From contig NZ_QPJO01000002.1 in NCBI RefSeq assembly GCF_003337305.1, positions 920,675-984,674 of the forward strand: a stretch of 64,000 bases of DNA. Reading direction: 5' to 3'. Shown here in pieces: positions 54,821-61,905 of the stretch (position 1 is the first letter of the stretch; every line of letters starts with the position of its first letter). The DNA is from Winogradskyella arenosi. Lineage in GTDB: Bacteria; Bacteroidota; Bacteroidia; Flavobacteriales; Flavobacteriaceae. The notes beneath the pieces were generated by a model. It was not told the origin of the DNA. It did no database searches and saw only the letters and a list, made by a program, of their open reading frames with translations. A program made the translations under genes and the position numbers.

Positions 54821-55567
54821 TTAGTTTCTTCCGGCCATAACACCACCGTCAGTATCCCAAATAACTCCCGTGACCCAAGCGGCCTTATCGGAAAGTAAGA
54901 ACACAATACTATTGGCTATGTCTTGCGACTCCCCAAAACGCCCAATAGGATGAAAAGCATTGAACCCCACTAAAGCCTCTTGTGCAGCCATTTCACCACC
55001 AAAAACGCCGTGGTAAACTGGTGTATTCACTAAAGCTGGTGATACAGCGTTGACTCTGATATTGTCGTCTGCTAATTCCATAGCCAGGTGTTGCGTTAAA
55101 GAATGTAAACCTGCTTTTTGCATAGAATAGGCTGAAGAAGGCGTTGCTTTTACGGCTTGTTTTGCCCACATGGATCCCACGTTTACAATAGATCCACCAT
55201 TGTTGGCTTTCATCTTTTTAGCAGCACTTTGCGTAAGGAAAAAGAAGCCCCGATTGAGGTCTAAATAGGAATTATAATCTTCCATAGTGTGGTCTAAAAA
55301 AGGTTTAGGACCAAAAATCCCAGAAGCATTAACCAAATAATCTAAATGATCAAAGGCATCTATTTTAGCGATTAAGGCCTCAACATCATTGGTGTTTGAT
55401 ATGTCTGCGCTGTGCTTTATTAGGTTTGGAGCCTCTTCAATTTTGGCTGTATTTCTACCTACAACGTGAACGGTAGCACCACCTTGGAGTAGGGTTTGGG
55501 CAGTTGCTTTACCAATACCACTTGTTCCGCCAATAATTAAGGCTGTTTTGTTTTCAAATTCTTTCAT
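54821..55567 (-). CDS. Short-chain dehydrogenase/reductase, TetR-controlled
   Basis: The 248-residue enzyme is a classical SDR. The NAD(P)-binding GGTSGIGKA is at residues 13-21, NASG near 88, the catalytic Ser in VNVGSM, and Tyr/Lys in YSMQK (YxxxK). The C-terminal end is [14 protein letters not shown]. It probably reduces a small carbonyl or reactive compound. An inverted repeat at 55593-55614, 26 bases upstream, resembles the palindrome ahead of the neighbouring TetR gene, so the SDR is the likely regulated target. The gene is monocistronic, ending in a strong terminator. Confidence 0.93.
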   Translation of the reverse strand: MKEFENKTALIIGGTSGIGKATAQTLLQGGATVHVVGRNTAKIEEAPNLIKHSADISNTNDVEALIAKIDAFDHLDYLVNASGIFGPKPFLDHTMEDYNSYLDLNRGFFFLTQSAAKKMKANNGGSIVNVGSMWAKQAVKATPSSAYSMQKAGLHSLTQHLAMELADDNIRVNAVSPALVNTPVYHGVFGGEMAAQEALVGFNAFHPIGRFGESQDIANSIVFLLSDKAAWVTGVIWDTDGGVMAGRN

Positions 55568-55592
55568 AGCAATTTTTATTTAATAATTAATT

Positions 55593-55614
55593 ATAGACAG
55601 ACAAGTCGGTCTAT
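55593..55614. promoter_or_regulatory. TetR-type operator at the SDR promoter
   Basis: This 22-base near-palindrome has ATAGAC at one end and GTCTAT at the other, with inner GAC / GTC. It shares the ATAGACAG half-site with the palindrome at 56223-56240. It lies directly ahead of the SDR gene. Confidence 0.7.
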
Positions 55615-55630
55615 GTTTGGGTAAATTTTT

Positions 55631-56194
55631 TTAGTGGATTATTTTTTGACATAAATTTTTAGACTCTACAATAGGCCAATCGTCTTGGTGAAGGTGACTT
55701 TCGCCAACAGCACTTTCATAGAGGAGGTAAATTTGTCGGGCTAGAGAGGGGATTTGTTCCGCCTTAATATCTTCAAGGTTATTTTCAATAAGTTGCGCAA
55801 TAAGGGTAATAAAACCGTTTTTTTGAGATTGAATTTCATTGCGAATGCGTTCATTATTTTTAGGTATTTCTGAAACTGTTTTAATACACCAGCACCCGTT
55901 AAAATCTTTATCTTGATAAAACAATTGTAAGAAATCGAACATCGCTAAAATCTGTTCTTTCCCTTTAGGCTTTGAGCTTGTAAAGGCTTCAAAATTTTTT
56001 AGAAAGCTGTTATTTTTATGCTGAAGGTAGGCGAGACAGATGTCTTCTTTAGATTTAAAATGATTGTATAGGGTAGCTTTAGCAATTCCTGCTTCAGCAA
56101 TAATTTGATTAATACCTGTAGAATTATACCCATTTTTATAAAATAAAAAAGAGGCCGTTTCGGTAATTCTATGTTTTACTTCGGCATGTCTCAT
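55631..56194 (-). CDS. TetR-family transcriptional repressor
   Basis: The 187-residue protein has an N-terminal TetR helix-turn-helix: RITETASFLFYKNGYNSTGI, then IIAEAGIAKATLYNHFKSKEDICLAYL. The C-terminal ligand domain contains the Cys-rich NGCWCIKTVSEI. It should repress the downstream SDR gene and itself, with release by an unknown ligand, perhaps an electrophile. A perfect palindrome lies 29 bases upstream and a related one ahead of the SDR gene. The two genes are about 60 bases apart on the same strand, each with its own operator. Confidence 0.93.
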   Translation of the reverse strand: MRHAEVKHRITETASFLFYKNGYNSTGINQIIAEAGIAKATLYNHFKSKEDICLAYLQHKNNSFLKNFEAFTSSKPKGKEQILAMFDFLQLFYQDKDFNGCWCIKTVSEIPKNNERIRNEIQSQKNGFITLIAQLIENNLEDIKAEQIPSLARQIYLLYESAVGESHLHQDDWPIVESKNLCQKIIH

Positions 56195-56222
56195 GGAACA
56201 AATATAGACAATATTTTAAAAA

Positions 56223-56240
56223 ATAGACAGATCTGTCTAT
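56223..56240. promoter_or_regulatory. TetR operator: perfect 18-base palindrome
   Basis: ATAGACAGATCTGTCTAT is a perfect dyad 29 bases upstream of the tetR start. It shares half-sites with 55593-55614. It is the expected autoregulatory site. Confidence 0.8.
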
Positions 56241-56335
56241 CTTTTTGTTTTTTCAAATGAAATTAAACTTCTATCACATGTTTTTAATCTATAGAAATTA
56301 GAGGTTTAGATGTTGCTACTTTATCTGATTAAAGC

Positions 56336-57277
56336 TTACCATGGTAAATTAAGAGGTTTTACTTCCGTGTGGTAAAATTGTTCTAATTCGTTAATAGTGT
56401 TTTTAGATAAGGGATAATTTACACTTTCAACATTAGTTTTTAACTGATTACAATTAGCATTACCGGGAATTACTGTGGAAACGGCATCGTAACTTAGGCA
56501 GAATGAAAGTGCTTTTTGAGCGAGATGAGTGTCTTCACCTATGATGGTTTTAATTTTTTCTATGAGCTGTGCGCGGGTTTCTATATCTTTTTTAGACCAA
56601 CGGCTTCTAATACCCTTAAAGTTAGAGTTCTTGTTATATTTTCCGGATAACCATCCTGAATCTAGCGGGATTTTAGCAATGATCGCGACATCTTTTTCTT
56701 TTGCCAAATCAAACCCTCTAGCCGTGTCTTGATGTAAAATATTAAAAAAGGCTTCAATAACCTTAGCATTAGTGGTGCTTATAAGTAGTTTCATATCCTT
56801 GTAGGTGTCTACGGAAGCGCCATAAGCTTTAATTTTTCCTTCTTCAATTAAAGTTTCTAAGAGTCCATAGTGGTCGTTTTTATAACCATCTAGGTAGGAA
56901 GACGGTGGATTATGGATAATGAGTGAATCAACATAATCGACTTGTAGACGTTTAAGACTTCCTTCTAAAGATTCACGGATGTAACTGGCCTTGTAATTGG
57001 TGATACCTTTATGTGTATGCCCAAATTTTGTGTTTATAACAACCTTAGAGCGGTCGATGATTTTTAGAGCTTTTCCTAGCCGTTCTTCTCCTGAACCATG
57101 TCCATAATTTGGGGCTGTATCAAAAAAATTAACCCCATAATCAATGGCTGTTTCTACCAAATGTATCGCGTCTTTTTCGGACATACTTTTCCATCCTGAA
57201 TTTTGGCCCAGCTGCCATGCACCAAGGCCAATTTCAGAAACTTTAGCAGTGTCTTTTATATAAGAATTGTATTTCAT
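56336..57277 (-). CDS. Aldo/keto reductase
   Basis: The 313-residue NADPH-dependent TIM-barrel oxidoreductase has the family start EIGLGAWQLGQNSGW. The catalytic Asp and Tyr are in VNFFDTAPNYGHGSGEERLG, the Lys in VVINTKFGHTHKG, and the His in VDSLIIHNPP. A cofactor-binding end lies near VSTVIPGNANCNQLKTNV. It fits the AKR11/12-like group that reduces various aldehydes and ketones. It is divergent from nothing and follows a gap from the TetR gene. A minus-strand small membrane peptide lies upstream (57376-57465). Confidence 0.92.
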   Translation of the reverse strand: MKYNSYIKDTAKVSEIGLGAWQLGQNSGWKSMSEKDAIHLVETAIDYGVNFFDTAPNYGHGSGEERLGKALKIIDRSKVVINTKFGHTHKGITNYKASYIRESLEGSLKRLQVDYVDSLIIHNPPSSYLDGYKNDHYGLLETLIEEGKIKAYGASVDTYKDMKLLISTTNAKVIEAFFNILHQDTARGFDLAKEKDVAIIAKIPLDSGWLSGKYNKNSNFKGIRSRWSKKDIETRAQLIEKIKTIIGEDTHLAQKALSFCLSYDAVSTVIPGNANCNQLKTNVESVNYPLSKNTINELEQFYHTEVKPLNLPW

Positions 57278-57375
57278 AAGGGTGAATTATAGACTGGTTA
57301 GAGTTGTTTTATAGGTTGATTAACAATAAGTTAAGTAACCTATAAAATGAAATGTGTTGTTCGGTTTTTATGTGA

Positions 57376-57465
57376 TTAATGGACAAATAATACGGAAATT
57401 GCACCAATGAGTACAGCTATTAATACCATAATAATAACAAATTGCCATCTTTTTTTATCGGTCAT
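57376..57465 (-). CDS. Possible 29-residue single-pass membrane peptide
   Basis: The ORF starts ATG 57465 with MTDKKRWQFVIIMVLIAVLI and ends GAISVLFVH-stop. It has a charged N-terminus and one transmembrane helix of about 20 residues. Similar short MTDKKRW...-like peptides occur in Flavobacteriaceae, to my recollection. The length is too small for certainty. The gene has no clear promoter or terminator and lies 98 bases upstream of the aldo/keto reductase on the same strand. Confidence 0.5.
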   Translation of the reverse strand: MTDKKRWQFVIIMVLIAVLIGAISVLFVH

Positions 57466-57622
57466 GATTCAATATATTTAGTCGTTATTTTAAATGATTT
57501 TTAATACTCTAAATTATAAAATTGATTTTATTTTTTCAACTACGACCTTAGCATAATTTCTTAACTGCAGTGTGCTTGGGTTAGGGGTAGAGTTAAGTCT
57601 CAGTAAAGGTATGATGTAGAAA

Positions 57623-57908
57623 CTAGGGGTTTAAGTTAAGGATCTTAGTGCGGCGTTCCTGAAATTTTTCATCGAGATCTGAAGTGAAGGCTCTAATGAA
57701 TTTATAGACTTTTGTGTTGGTTTGACATTCGGGTTCTATATAGGGCTGAAAGCGATGTAAGGCTATAATTTGAGCAATAAATTTTAAAACCTTTTCATTG
57801 GGATGCCTGAGTAGGGTATTTATGAGTTTGAAATCAATGGATTTTATTGGTCTAAACTGATTATTATTTGAGTCTGAAAATAGTTCTTTGTATAAGGTGA
57901 ATCTAATT
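57623..57908 (-). pseudogene. Headless ORF remnant of unknown family
   Basis: An open frame of 94 codons ends at TAG 57623 and is preceded by an in-frame TGA at 57909. It lacks any ATG, GTG or TTG start. The sequence looks coding (RPIKSIDFKLINTLLRHPNE, then IALHRFQPYIEPECQT and FQERRTKILNLNP). I do not recognise the family. It is most likely the 3' part of a gene whose beginning was lost. Confidence 0.5.
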
Positions 57909-58054
57909 CATTTTATTCAAGGAGCTTTTTTTTGGATTATGCTTGTCGGCTATATTCTAGACGTTCTCATTCATCTCTAATTAGATATTTTTTAATAAAC
58001 GTGGTTGTAAGAGTGGGAGATGTTGTTTGTTTTAGCCCATTGAATTGGTAAATT
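57909..58054. other. Non-coding stretch between two broken genes
   Basis: No ORF or hairpin was found. It may contain sequence left from deletion of the 5' part of the headless ORF. Confidence 0.4.
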
Positions 58055-58553
58055 TTACTTCTGAAGAGTTTGCTTGTGTCTTAGTGTAAAATAGTGCTCT
58101 GCAATTTTATTGCGATTATGTTCAGAAATAGGAGGGACCTGATAACGTTGCGATTTAAGATGCAAGGTGCTGTCCGGACGTTTAACAATTTGGTACGTTG
58201 TTGGACCTCCAAGAATTGTGGTAGTTAGGGGCATCTTATCTTGAGTGTATCTCCCCTCAAAGATTTGAGATGGGGTTTCTGCTAATTGAACAACAACGGA
58301 TGTATGCTTTTTGCTAAGGGCCCAAACAAGGGTATTGGTCTATACGGTTTAAATCGTTACTTAATTTTATGAAATTCTGAATAACCGTGGGCTCCGATAT
58401 GTCTTTCTTCATCTCATTTATCAGGGCATTCTCTTTTACATCTTGTACGTATATAGCATTAAAACAGGCTATAACACATAGGGTAAAAAGGAAGGTAATT
58501 TTACGTTTTTGTACAGTGGTAAGGGGAGAATGCGTTTTAAATTTATGGTTCAT
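58055..58553 (-). pseudogene. Signal-anchored hypothetical gene broken by a +1 frameshift
   Basis: From ATG 58553 the frame reads MNHKFKTHSPLTTVQKRKIT, with a hydrophobic segment (FLFTLCVIACFNAIYV), and ends at TAG after IDQYPCLGP. At the GGGCCC run (about 58319-58324) a +1 change continues the coding pattern with ALSKKHTSVVVQLAETPSQI, TTILGGPTTYQIVKRPD and HYFTLRHKQTLQK, ending at 58055. An extra G in that run would explain it. The whole product would be about 165 residues. I do not recognise a family. It starts inside the truncated end of the IS3 copy. Confidence 0.6.
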
Positions 58554-58572
58554 TTTTTGAATCTTTGAATTG

Positions 58573-59185
58573 ATTGCTATAATACTGTATTCCTCTGTCT
58601 GAATGATGAATAAGCTGTTCAATGTTTTTAGCTTGATAAATGGGCTTATTTAGGGCTCTCACACATCTTCTAAGTTCTAAGCTGTCCTTAATATCACAAC
58701 CCACTATTTTTCTTGAATCCATATCTGTTATTAAAGCCAAATAACAAAACCCTTTTACGGTTCTCATGTATGTGATATCAGATACCCTAATTTATTTAGT
58801 TTTAGAAACTTCTAAGTCTATTATGATGTTATTATACTTATAAAAGCGATGATATGAGTTGGTAGTTCTGGCACTAGTTTTCTTTCTAAGTGTTAGCATA
58901 TTATGTTTTCTAAGGACATTAAATAGGGTATCTCTACCCACTTTAATGTTGGTTTTAGTAAACTCATAATCTAATGATTTTATGAGTTTACGTACGTCTT
59001 CTCTAGGAAGGGATTTACGTTTTTTACTGACTATGTTTATAATCTTTTGTTCTAGTTTTAAACGTTTATCAGCTCTGGATTTGTATTTATAATACGCATC
59101 ACGTTTAAGTCCAAAACAACTTGCTATAGTAGATAAAGAAGCAAACCCCTTAGCTTTATTCCTAGTTTTAATAAAAGCTAGATAT
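58573..59185 (-). pseudogene. IS3-family transposase orfB remnant
   Basis: The frame contains KGFASLSTIASCFGLKRDAY and further sequence of an IS150-type transposase N-terminus (KTNIKVGRDTLFNVLRKHNM). It is broken by TAA at 58792-58794, where copy 2 has CAA (NQVWVSD), and by stops near the start. The catalytic core is present up to HHSDRGIQYYSN (second Asp). The third acidic residue region is lost by truncation. The section 58832-58967 is identical to copy 2. Confidence 0.85.
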
Positions 59186-59196
59186 TAAGTTTTTTT

Positions 59197-59572
59197 TTAA
59201 AGTTGCTGAACATTTTTATATCCTAATTTTTCTGCAGCAACCTCAAGATAAGATTCCTCTACCATTGCATCCAGATCCTTTTTAAGCAGTAGCTTTTTAA
59301 GTTTTTCATTCTCTTTTTGCAATGCTTTGATTCTAGATATTTAGCTTCCCTGAACCACTTCGTTAGGTTTCGTCTTTAGTTTCCACTTTTACTCTGGTGT
59401 TCATTAAATCTTTACGATAATACTTTTTAATCCACTCATTAACAGTTGTAGGTGCGATAGAGTAGAGTTTACAAAGTTCGCTCTTTGTATGTTTTCCAAT
59501 GCTAAGTTCGTCTAAAATTTTTAATTTAAAAGGTTCACTGTAACGTCTAATTACTTTGTCATTTTTGTACAT
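59197..59572 (-). pseudogene. IS3-family transposase orfA remnant (frameshifted)
   Basis: ATG 59572 starts MYKNDKVIRRYSEPFKLKIL, an HTH orfA with recognition helix CKLYSIAPTTVNEWIKKYY. Frame one stops at 59363. The leucine-zipper part continues in another frame (SRIKALQKENEKLKKLLLKK, then VEESYLEVAAEKLGYKNVQQL), ending at 59197 beside an A9 run that would be the slippery site. The frame change and early stop make it nonfunctional. Confidence 0.85.
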
Positions 59573-59586
59573 AATGTTTAAAATTA

Positions 59587-59611
59587 TGTAGCCTTTATTC
59601 AGGACGGGTCA
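59587..59611 (-). repeat. Terminal inverted repeat of IS3 copy 1 (orfA end)
   Basis: Reading inward on the minus strand it begins TGACCCGTCCTGAATAAAGG. It matches the inverted repeat at 63317-63341 in 19 of 25 bases. The cassette-border repeat begins four to eight bases outside it. Confidence 0.8.
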
Positions 59612-59614
59612 AAA

Positions 59615-59753
59615 TTATGCCCAACGTGTTTGTAAATGTTTGTTGCGTGGTTAAGCAACTAAGTTAACAAATAAATACTGAATAGAAAAACCTCGAAGAT
59701 TTTCGTAAGTAGGCTAGAACGAAGCAATAAATTATATACAGTGTTACCCAACG
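59615..59753. repeat. Long imperfect inverted repeat A at the border of the accessory gene set
   Basis: The left arm starts GCCCAACG (59619) and runs through GTTTGTTGC. The right arm reads GAAGCAATAAATTATATACAG and ends TGTTACCCAACG. Arms pair imperfectly (AAC..TGT..TTGC against GCAATA..ACA..GTT) around a central CGAAgattTTCG hairpin. It is similar in form to integron attC sites, but I see no integrase. Such border repeats recur, to my recollection, beside mobile small genes in Flavobacteria. Confidence 0.55.
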
Positions 59754-59841
59754 TTTTTTATTTCAGTCAACTTTCCATACATGATGACTTATATAGTTTA
59801 TCTTTAATTAAATAAGAATGCTTTTTAAATCGTAAATATTA

Positions 59842-60402
59842 ATGAAACTCTATATAAAATATATGGTAAGCTTAAGATGTAAGCTTTTTGTCAAATATGA
59901 GTTAGAGAAACTGGGCTTACATTATACAAGTGTTGAGCTTGGAATGATAGAAATAAAAGAAGATATTTCTGAACTTCAAAAACAAGAATTAAAATCAAAT
60001 TTAGCTATATCAGGGTTAGAGTTAATGGATGATAAACGAAGTATTCTTATAGATAAAATAAAAAACGTGATTATAGAAATGATTCATTATTCCGATGAAG
60101 TTCCAAAAGTTAATTATTCAGATTATATAGCACAAAAATTGAATTATGATTACACGTATCTATCAAACTTGTTTTCTGAAGTAAAAGGAATTACGATTCA
60201 GCATTTTATTATTAAGCACAAAATAGAAAGGGCAAAAGAATTGATTCTTTATGATGAACTTAATCTCACTGAAATTGCCTATAAATTAAATTACAGTAGT
60301 GTAGCTCATTTGTCTCACCAATTCAAAAAAGTTACTGGACACACACCTTCATTTTATAAAAAAATAGGAAAAAAAAGAAAGAGCAATTTAGAAAACCTGT
60401 GA
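59842..60402 (+). CDS. Short AraC-family transcriptional regulator
   Basis: The 186-residue protein has a beta-rich N-terminal part of about 75 residues. A C-terminal AraC/XylS DNA-binding domain (about 100-180) follows, with two helix-turn-helix units: DYIAQKLNYDYTYLSNLFSE and LTEIAYKLNYSSVAHLSHQF, then KKVTGHTPS. The N-terminus MKLYIKYMVSLRCKLFVKYE matches a Bacteroidota group in which it precedes stress or small-protein genes. It is upstream of the CsbD-like gene by 100 bases and is likely to control it. No obvious operator was found. Confidence 0.88.
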   Translation: MKLYIKYMVSLRCKLFVKYELEKLGLHYTSVELGMIEIKEDISELQKQELKSNLAISGLELMDDKRSILIDKIKNVIIEMIHYSDEVPKVNYSDYIAQKLNYDYTYLSNLFSEVKGITIQHFIIKHKIERAKELILYDELNLTEIAYKLNYSSVAHLSHQFKKVTGHTPSFYKKIGKKRKSNLENL

Positions 60403-60502
60403 CATGTGTAAACATATATGTCTGTTATGTAACACATTTCGAGGTATTAGTTCTCATCTTTGTGATAGTAGTACAATTAAGCACTACTTTAAATACATAA
60501 TT

Positions 60503-60748
60503 ATGGAAACCAAGAACAAAGAAGGTGAGAAAAAGACAAGTGAGCTATTTAAATTTAGTGGTGATTGGGACAAACAATCAAAAGCATTGAAAGTAAAATA
60601 TCCAAAATTATCTTCTGAAGATGTAAAATTTGAAAGTGGTAAAGAATTAGATTTAATCAAGAGATTAGAAAACAAGTTACATAAGGACAGAAATGAAGTT
60701 GTAGGTATCTTGAAATCAAATTTTAAAAGCGTTGCAAGTGCAATCTAA
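60503..60748 (+). CDS. CsbD-like stress-response protein
   Basis: I take ATG 60503 as start (81 residues); the longer frame from 60404 has a cysteine-rich unlikely beginning. The region FSGDWDKQSKALKVKYPKL, followed by SSEDVKFESGKELDLIKRLENK, resembles the CsbD domain (general stress protein, W-D-x-x-K, F/Y-P-K-L, E-G-K-E-x-x-L motif). CsbD is induced in stationary phase and stress, with unknown biochemical role. It follows an AraC regulator and a good terminator lies after it (60775). Confidence 0.75.
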   Translation: METKNKEGEKKTSELFKFSGDWDKQSKALKVKYPKLSSEDVKFESGKELDLIKRLENKLHKDRNEVVGILKSNFKSVASAI

Positions 60749-60774
60749 AATATAAGTTGAGTCTACTCATTAAG

Positions 60775-60803
60775 AACAGTTTTTAAATAAACTGTTTTTT
60801 TTA
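60775..60803 (+). terminator. Terminator after the CsbD-like gene
   Basis: The stem AACAGTTT / AAACTGTT has a six-base loop and a following T run. It lies 26 bases past the stop. Confidence 0.85.
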
Positions 60804-60876
60804 TTTGCAAACTTTAAATCAGTGATTTATGTAACTATCGCAAAAAAGTGTATAACTAATTATATTAACTCTTAGT

Positions 60877-60966
60877 TATCTTTGTAAGGCTATTAATCAG
60901 TTAGGGAAGTCCAGATGATTTATTTATCTGGAATTAGAAAAGCAGACTTTTAAGTCTGCTTTCTTG
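60877..60966 (+). ncRNA. Candidate small structured RNA with two hairpins
   Basis: A perfect -7 box TATCTTTG lies at 60877-60884. About 25 bases later comes hairpin 1 (TCCAGAT / ATCTGGA, 60910-60932), then hairpin 2 (AAAGCAGACTT / AAGTCTGCTTT, 60939-60962) followed by CTTGTTTT, a terminator-like tail. No ORF of any size is inside. A transcript of about 75 bases is predicted. It could also be a leader terminator (attenuator) for the basic peptide gene at 61055. Confidence 0.5.
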
Positions 60967-61054
60967 TTTTGGTTAAACAAATGATGCATAAAACTGTCTT
61001 TGTCAATTAAATAAACTATTACTTGTTATTATTTAATATTTAAAAATTATAATC

Positions 61055-61168
61055 ATGTCAAAAGAAAAAAGCGGTAAAGCTAAAAACAGCAAAACAGCAC
61101 CAACTAGGACAGCTAAAGAAAAGAAACAAGCTAAAGCAGAAAAGAGACGAATCAAAAATAACGAGTAA
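61055..61168 (+). CDS. Small basic 37-residue protein, Lys/Ala-rich
   Basis: ATG 61055 starts MSKEKSGKAKNSKTAPTRTA and the product ends KRRIKNNE, with nearly half basic residues and no hydrophobic stretch. It resembles nucleic-acid-binding small proteins such as 30S-associated or histone-like tails, but no domain is recognised. It lies 14 bases upstream of the cupin gene, so the two are co-transcribed. The leader of 90 bases starts after the hairpins of the candidate small RNA. Confidence 0.65.
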   Translation: MSKEKSGKAKNSKTAPTRTAKEKKQAKAEKRRIKNNE

Positions 61169-61182
61169 ATAGAATTTGTGTT

Positions 61183-61533
61183 ATGAAGAATTATGAATTT
61201 GAAAACCTTAAGGCATTCAATATTAGAGATAAGCTGAAATATGTTTCAAATACTATAATTGTTAAACACATTTTAAATGAAAAAACAGGCAATATAATGG
61301 CTTTAGCGTTGGACTATGGTAAAGTGTATAAGCCCAAACTAACACCTTTTTCAACTTTTGTGAATGTCATTGAAGGAAAAGCAGAAATTGTAGTAGACAA
61401 CATATCTACATATTTACAAAAGAATGAATCTATTATTATTCCTGGTCATGTTTTATATACAATAGAAGCAAATGAAAGATTTAAGATGCTTTCAATCATT
61501 TTAAAAAGTGGCTATGATGATTTAGAGCCATAG
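61183..61533 (+). CDS. Small cupin-domain protein
   Basis: The 116-residue protein has a single cupin barrel. Motif-like sequence TPFSTFVNVIEGKAEIVVDN is followed by the second motif NESIIIPGHVLYTIEANE. Metal His residues of the first motif are mostly absent (only H in GHVLY), so it may not be a metal enzyme but a binding or regulatory fold. It is flanked by the basic peptide gene (14 bases upstream) and the 60-residue gene (16 bases downstream) in one operon. Confidence 0.8.
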   Translation: MKNYEFENLKAFNIRDKLKYVSNTIIVKHILNEKTGNIMALALDYGKVYKPKLTPFSTFVNVIEGKAEIVVDNISTYLQKNESIIIPGHVLYTIEANERFKMLSIILKSGYDDLEP

Positions 61534-61549
61534 AGCAAAATCAAAAAAG

Positions 61550-61732
61550 ATGAGTAATTTATTTAAATCAGGTGATATAGTGTGTGCAAAAGTTAATCCT
61601 ACAAAATCTCTAAAAGTTAGAATTTTTGCTAGAAAAGTATACTATTGTGATGTGTATAATCAACCAGAAGAAAAAGAAGAAGTTTATTTTGAAAGAGAAA
61701 TTGAATTTTATAAAAATAAAAACTTGATATAG
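61550..61732 (+). CDS. Small conserved-looking protein of 60 residues
   Basis: The product MSNLFKSGDIVCAKVNPTKS continues with VRIFARKVYYCDVYNQPEEK and ends FEREIEFYKNKNLI. It looks like a small beta-barrel (SH3/KOW-like, judged from GDIVCAKVNP and the alternating strands). Similar short proteins stand near AraC-CsbD units in Bacteroidota, as I recall. There is no signal peptide. It is the last gene of the operon; border repeat B starts 32 bases later. Confidence 0.7.
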   Translation: MSNLFKSGDIVCAKVNPTKSLKVRIFARKVYYCDVYNQPEEKEEVYFEREIEFYKNKNLI

Positions 61733-61764
61733 TTGAATTCCTAACGCTCTTTTGGTAATGTTTT

Positions 61765-61893
61765 ACAACGGTTATTATAAGAGCAGTAGCGGATTAAAAG
61801 GCATCTATTTTCGGTAAGTAATATACTTAATTAAAAGCAAAAACGATTCGAGTTTGCACCCGCACCGCTATTGCTTTTATACATTGTTGTGCG
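61765..61893. repeat. Long imperfect inverted repeat B between accessory gene blocks
   Basis: The left arm (61765-61792) reads ACAACGGTTATTATAAGAGC then AGTAGCGG. The right arm (61865-61890) reads CCGCTATTGCTTTTATACAT then TGTTGT. They pair as TATAAGAGCAGTAGCGG against the reverse complement TATAAAAGCAATAGCGG. The termini are ACAAC / GTTGT. The spacer contains GAGTTTGCACCCGCAC. It divides the small-gene operon from the VOC/AraC pair. Together with repeat A it resembles cassette borders, although the boundaries and mechanism are unproven. Confidence 0.6.
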
Positions 61894-61905
61894 TTCGCTC
61901 TTTTT

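Larger units (their letters stand above)
58573..59611 (-). mobile_element. Truncated, decayed IS3-family element (copy 1)
   Basis: The element reads on the minus strand from a terminal inverted repeat at 59587-59611, through orfA and orfB remnants. It stops at about 58573, where similarity to the second copy ends in mid-orfB. The terminal 25 bases match the opposite end of copy 2 (63317-63341) in 19 of 25 positions. Because the 3' end of orfB and the other inverted repeat are missing, it cannot move. Confidence 0.88.

Noticed and set aside
59363..59572. A stand-alone small HTH regulator gene
   Set aside because: It is the first part of an IS3 orfA; the remainder continues in another frame.
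59615..61893. A true integron with attC sites
   Set aside because: No integron integrase gene is in the window, and the core-site boxes do not clearly fit the RYYYAAC / GTTRRRY consensus. The repeats are therefore reported only as attC-like in form.
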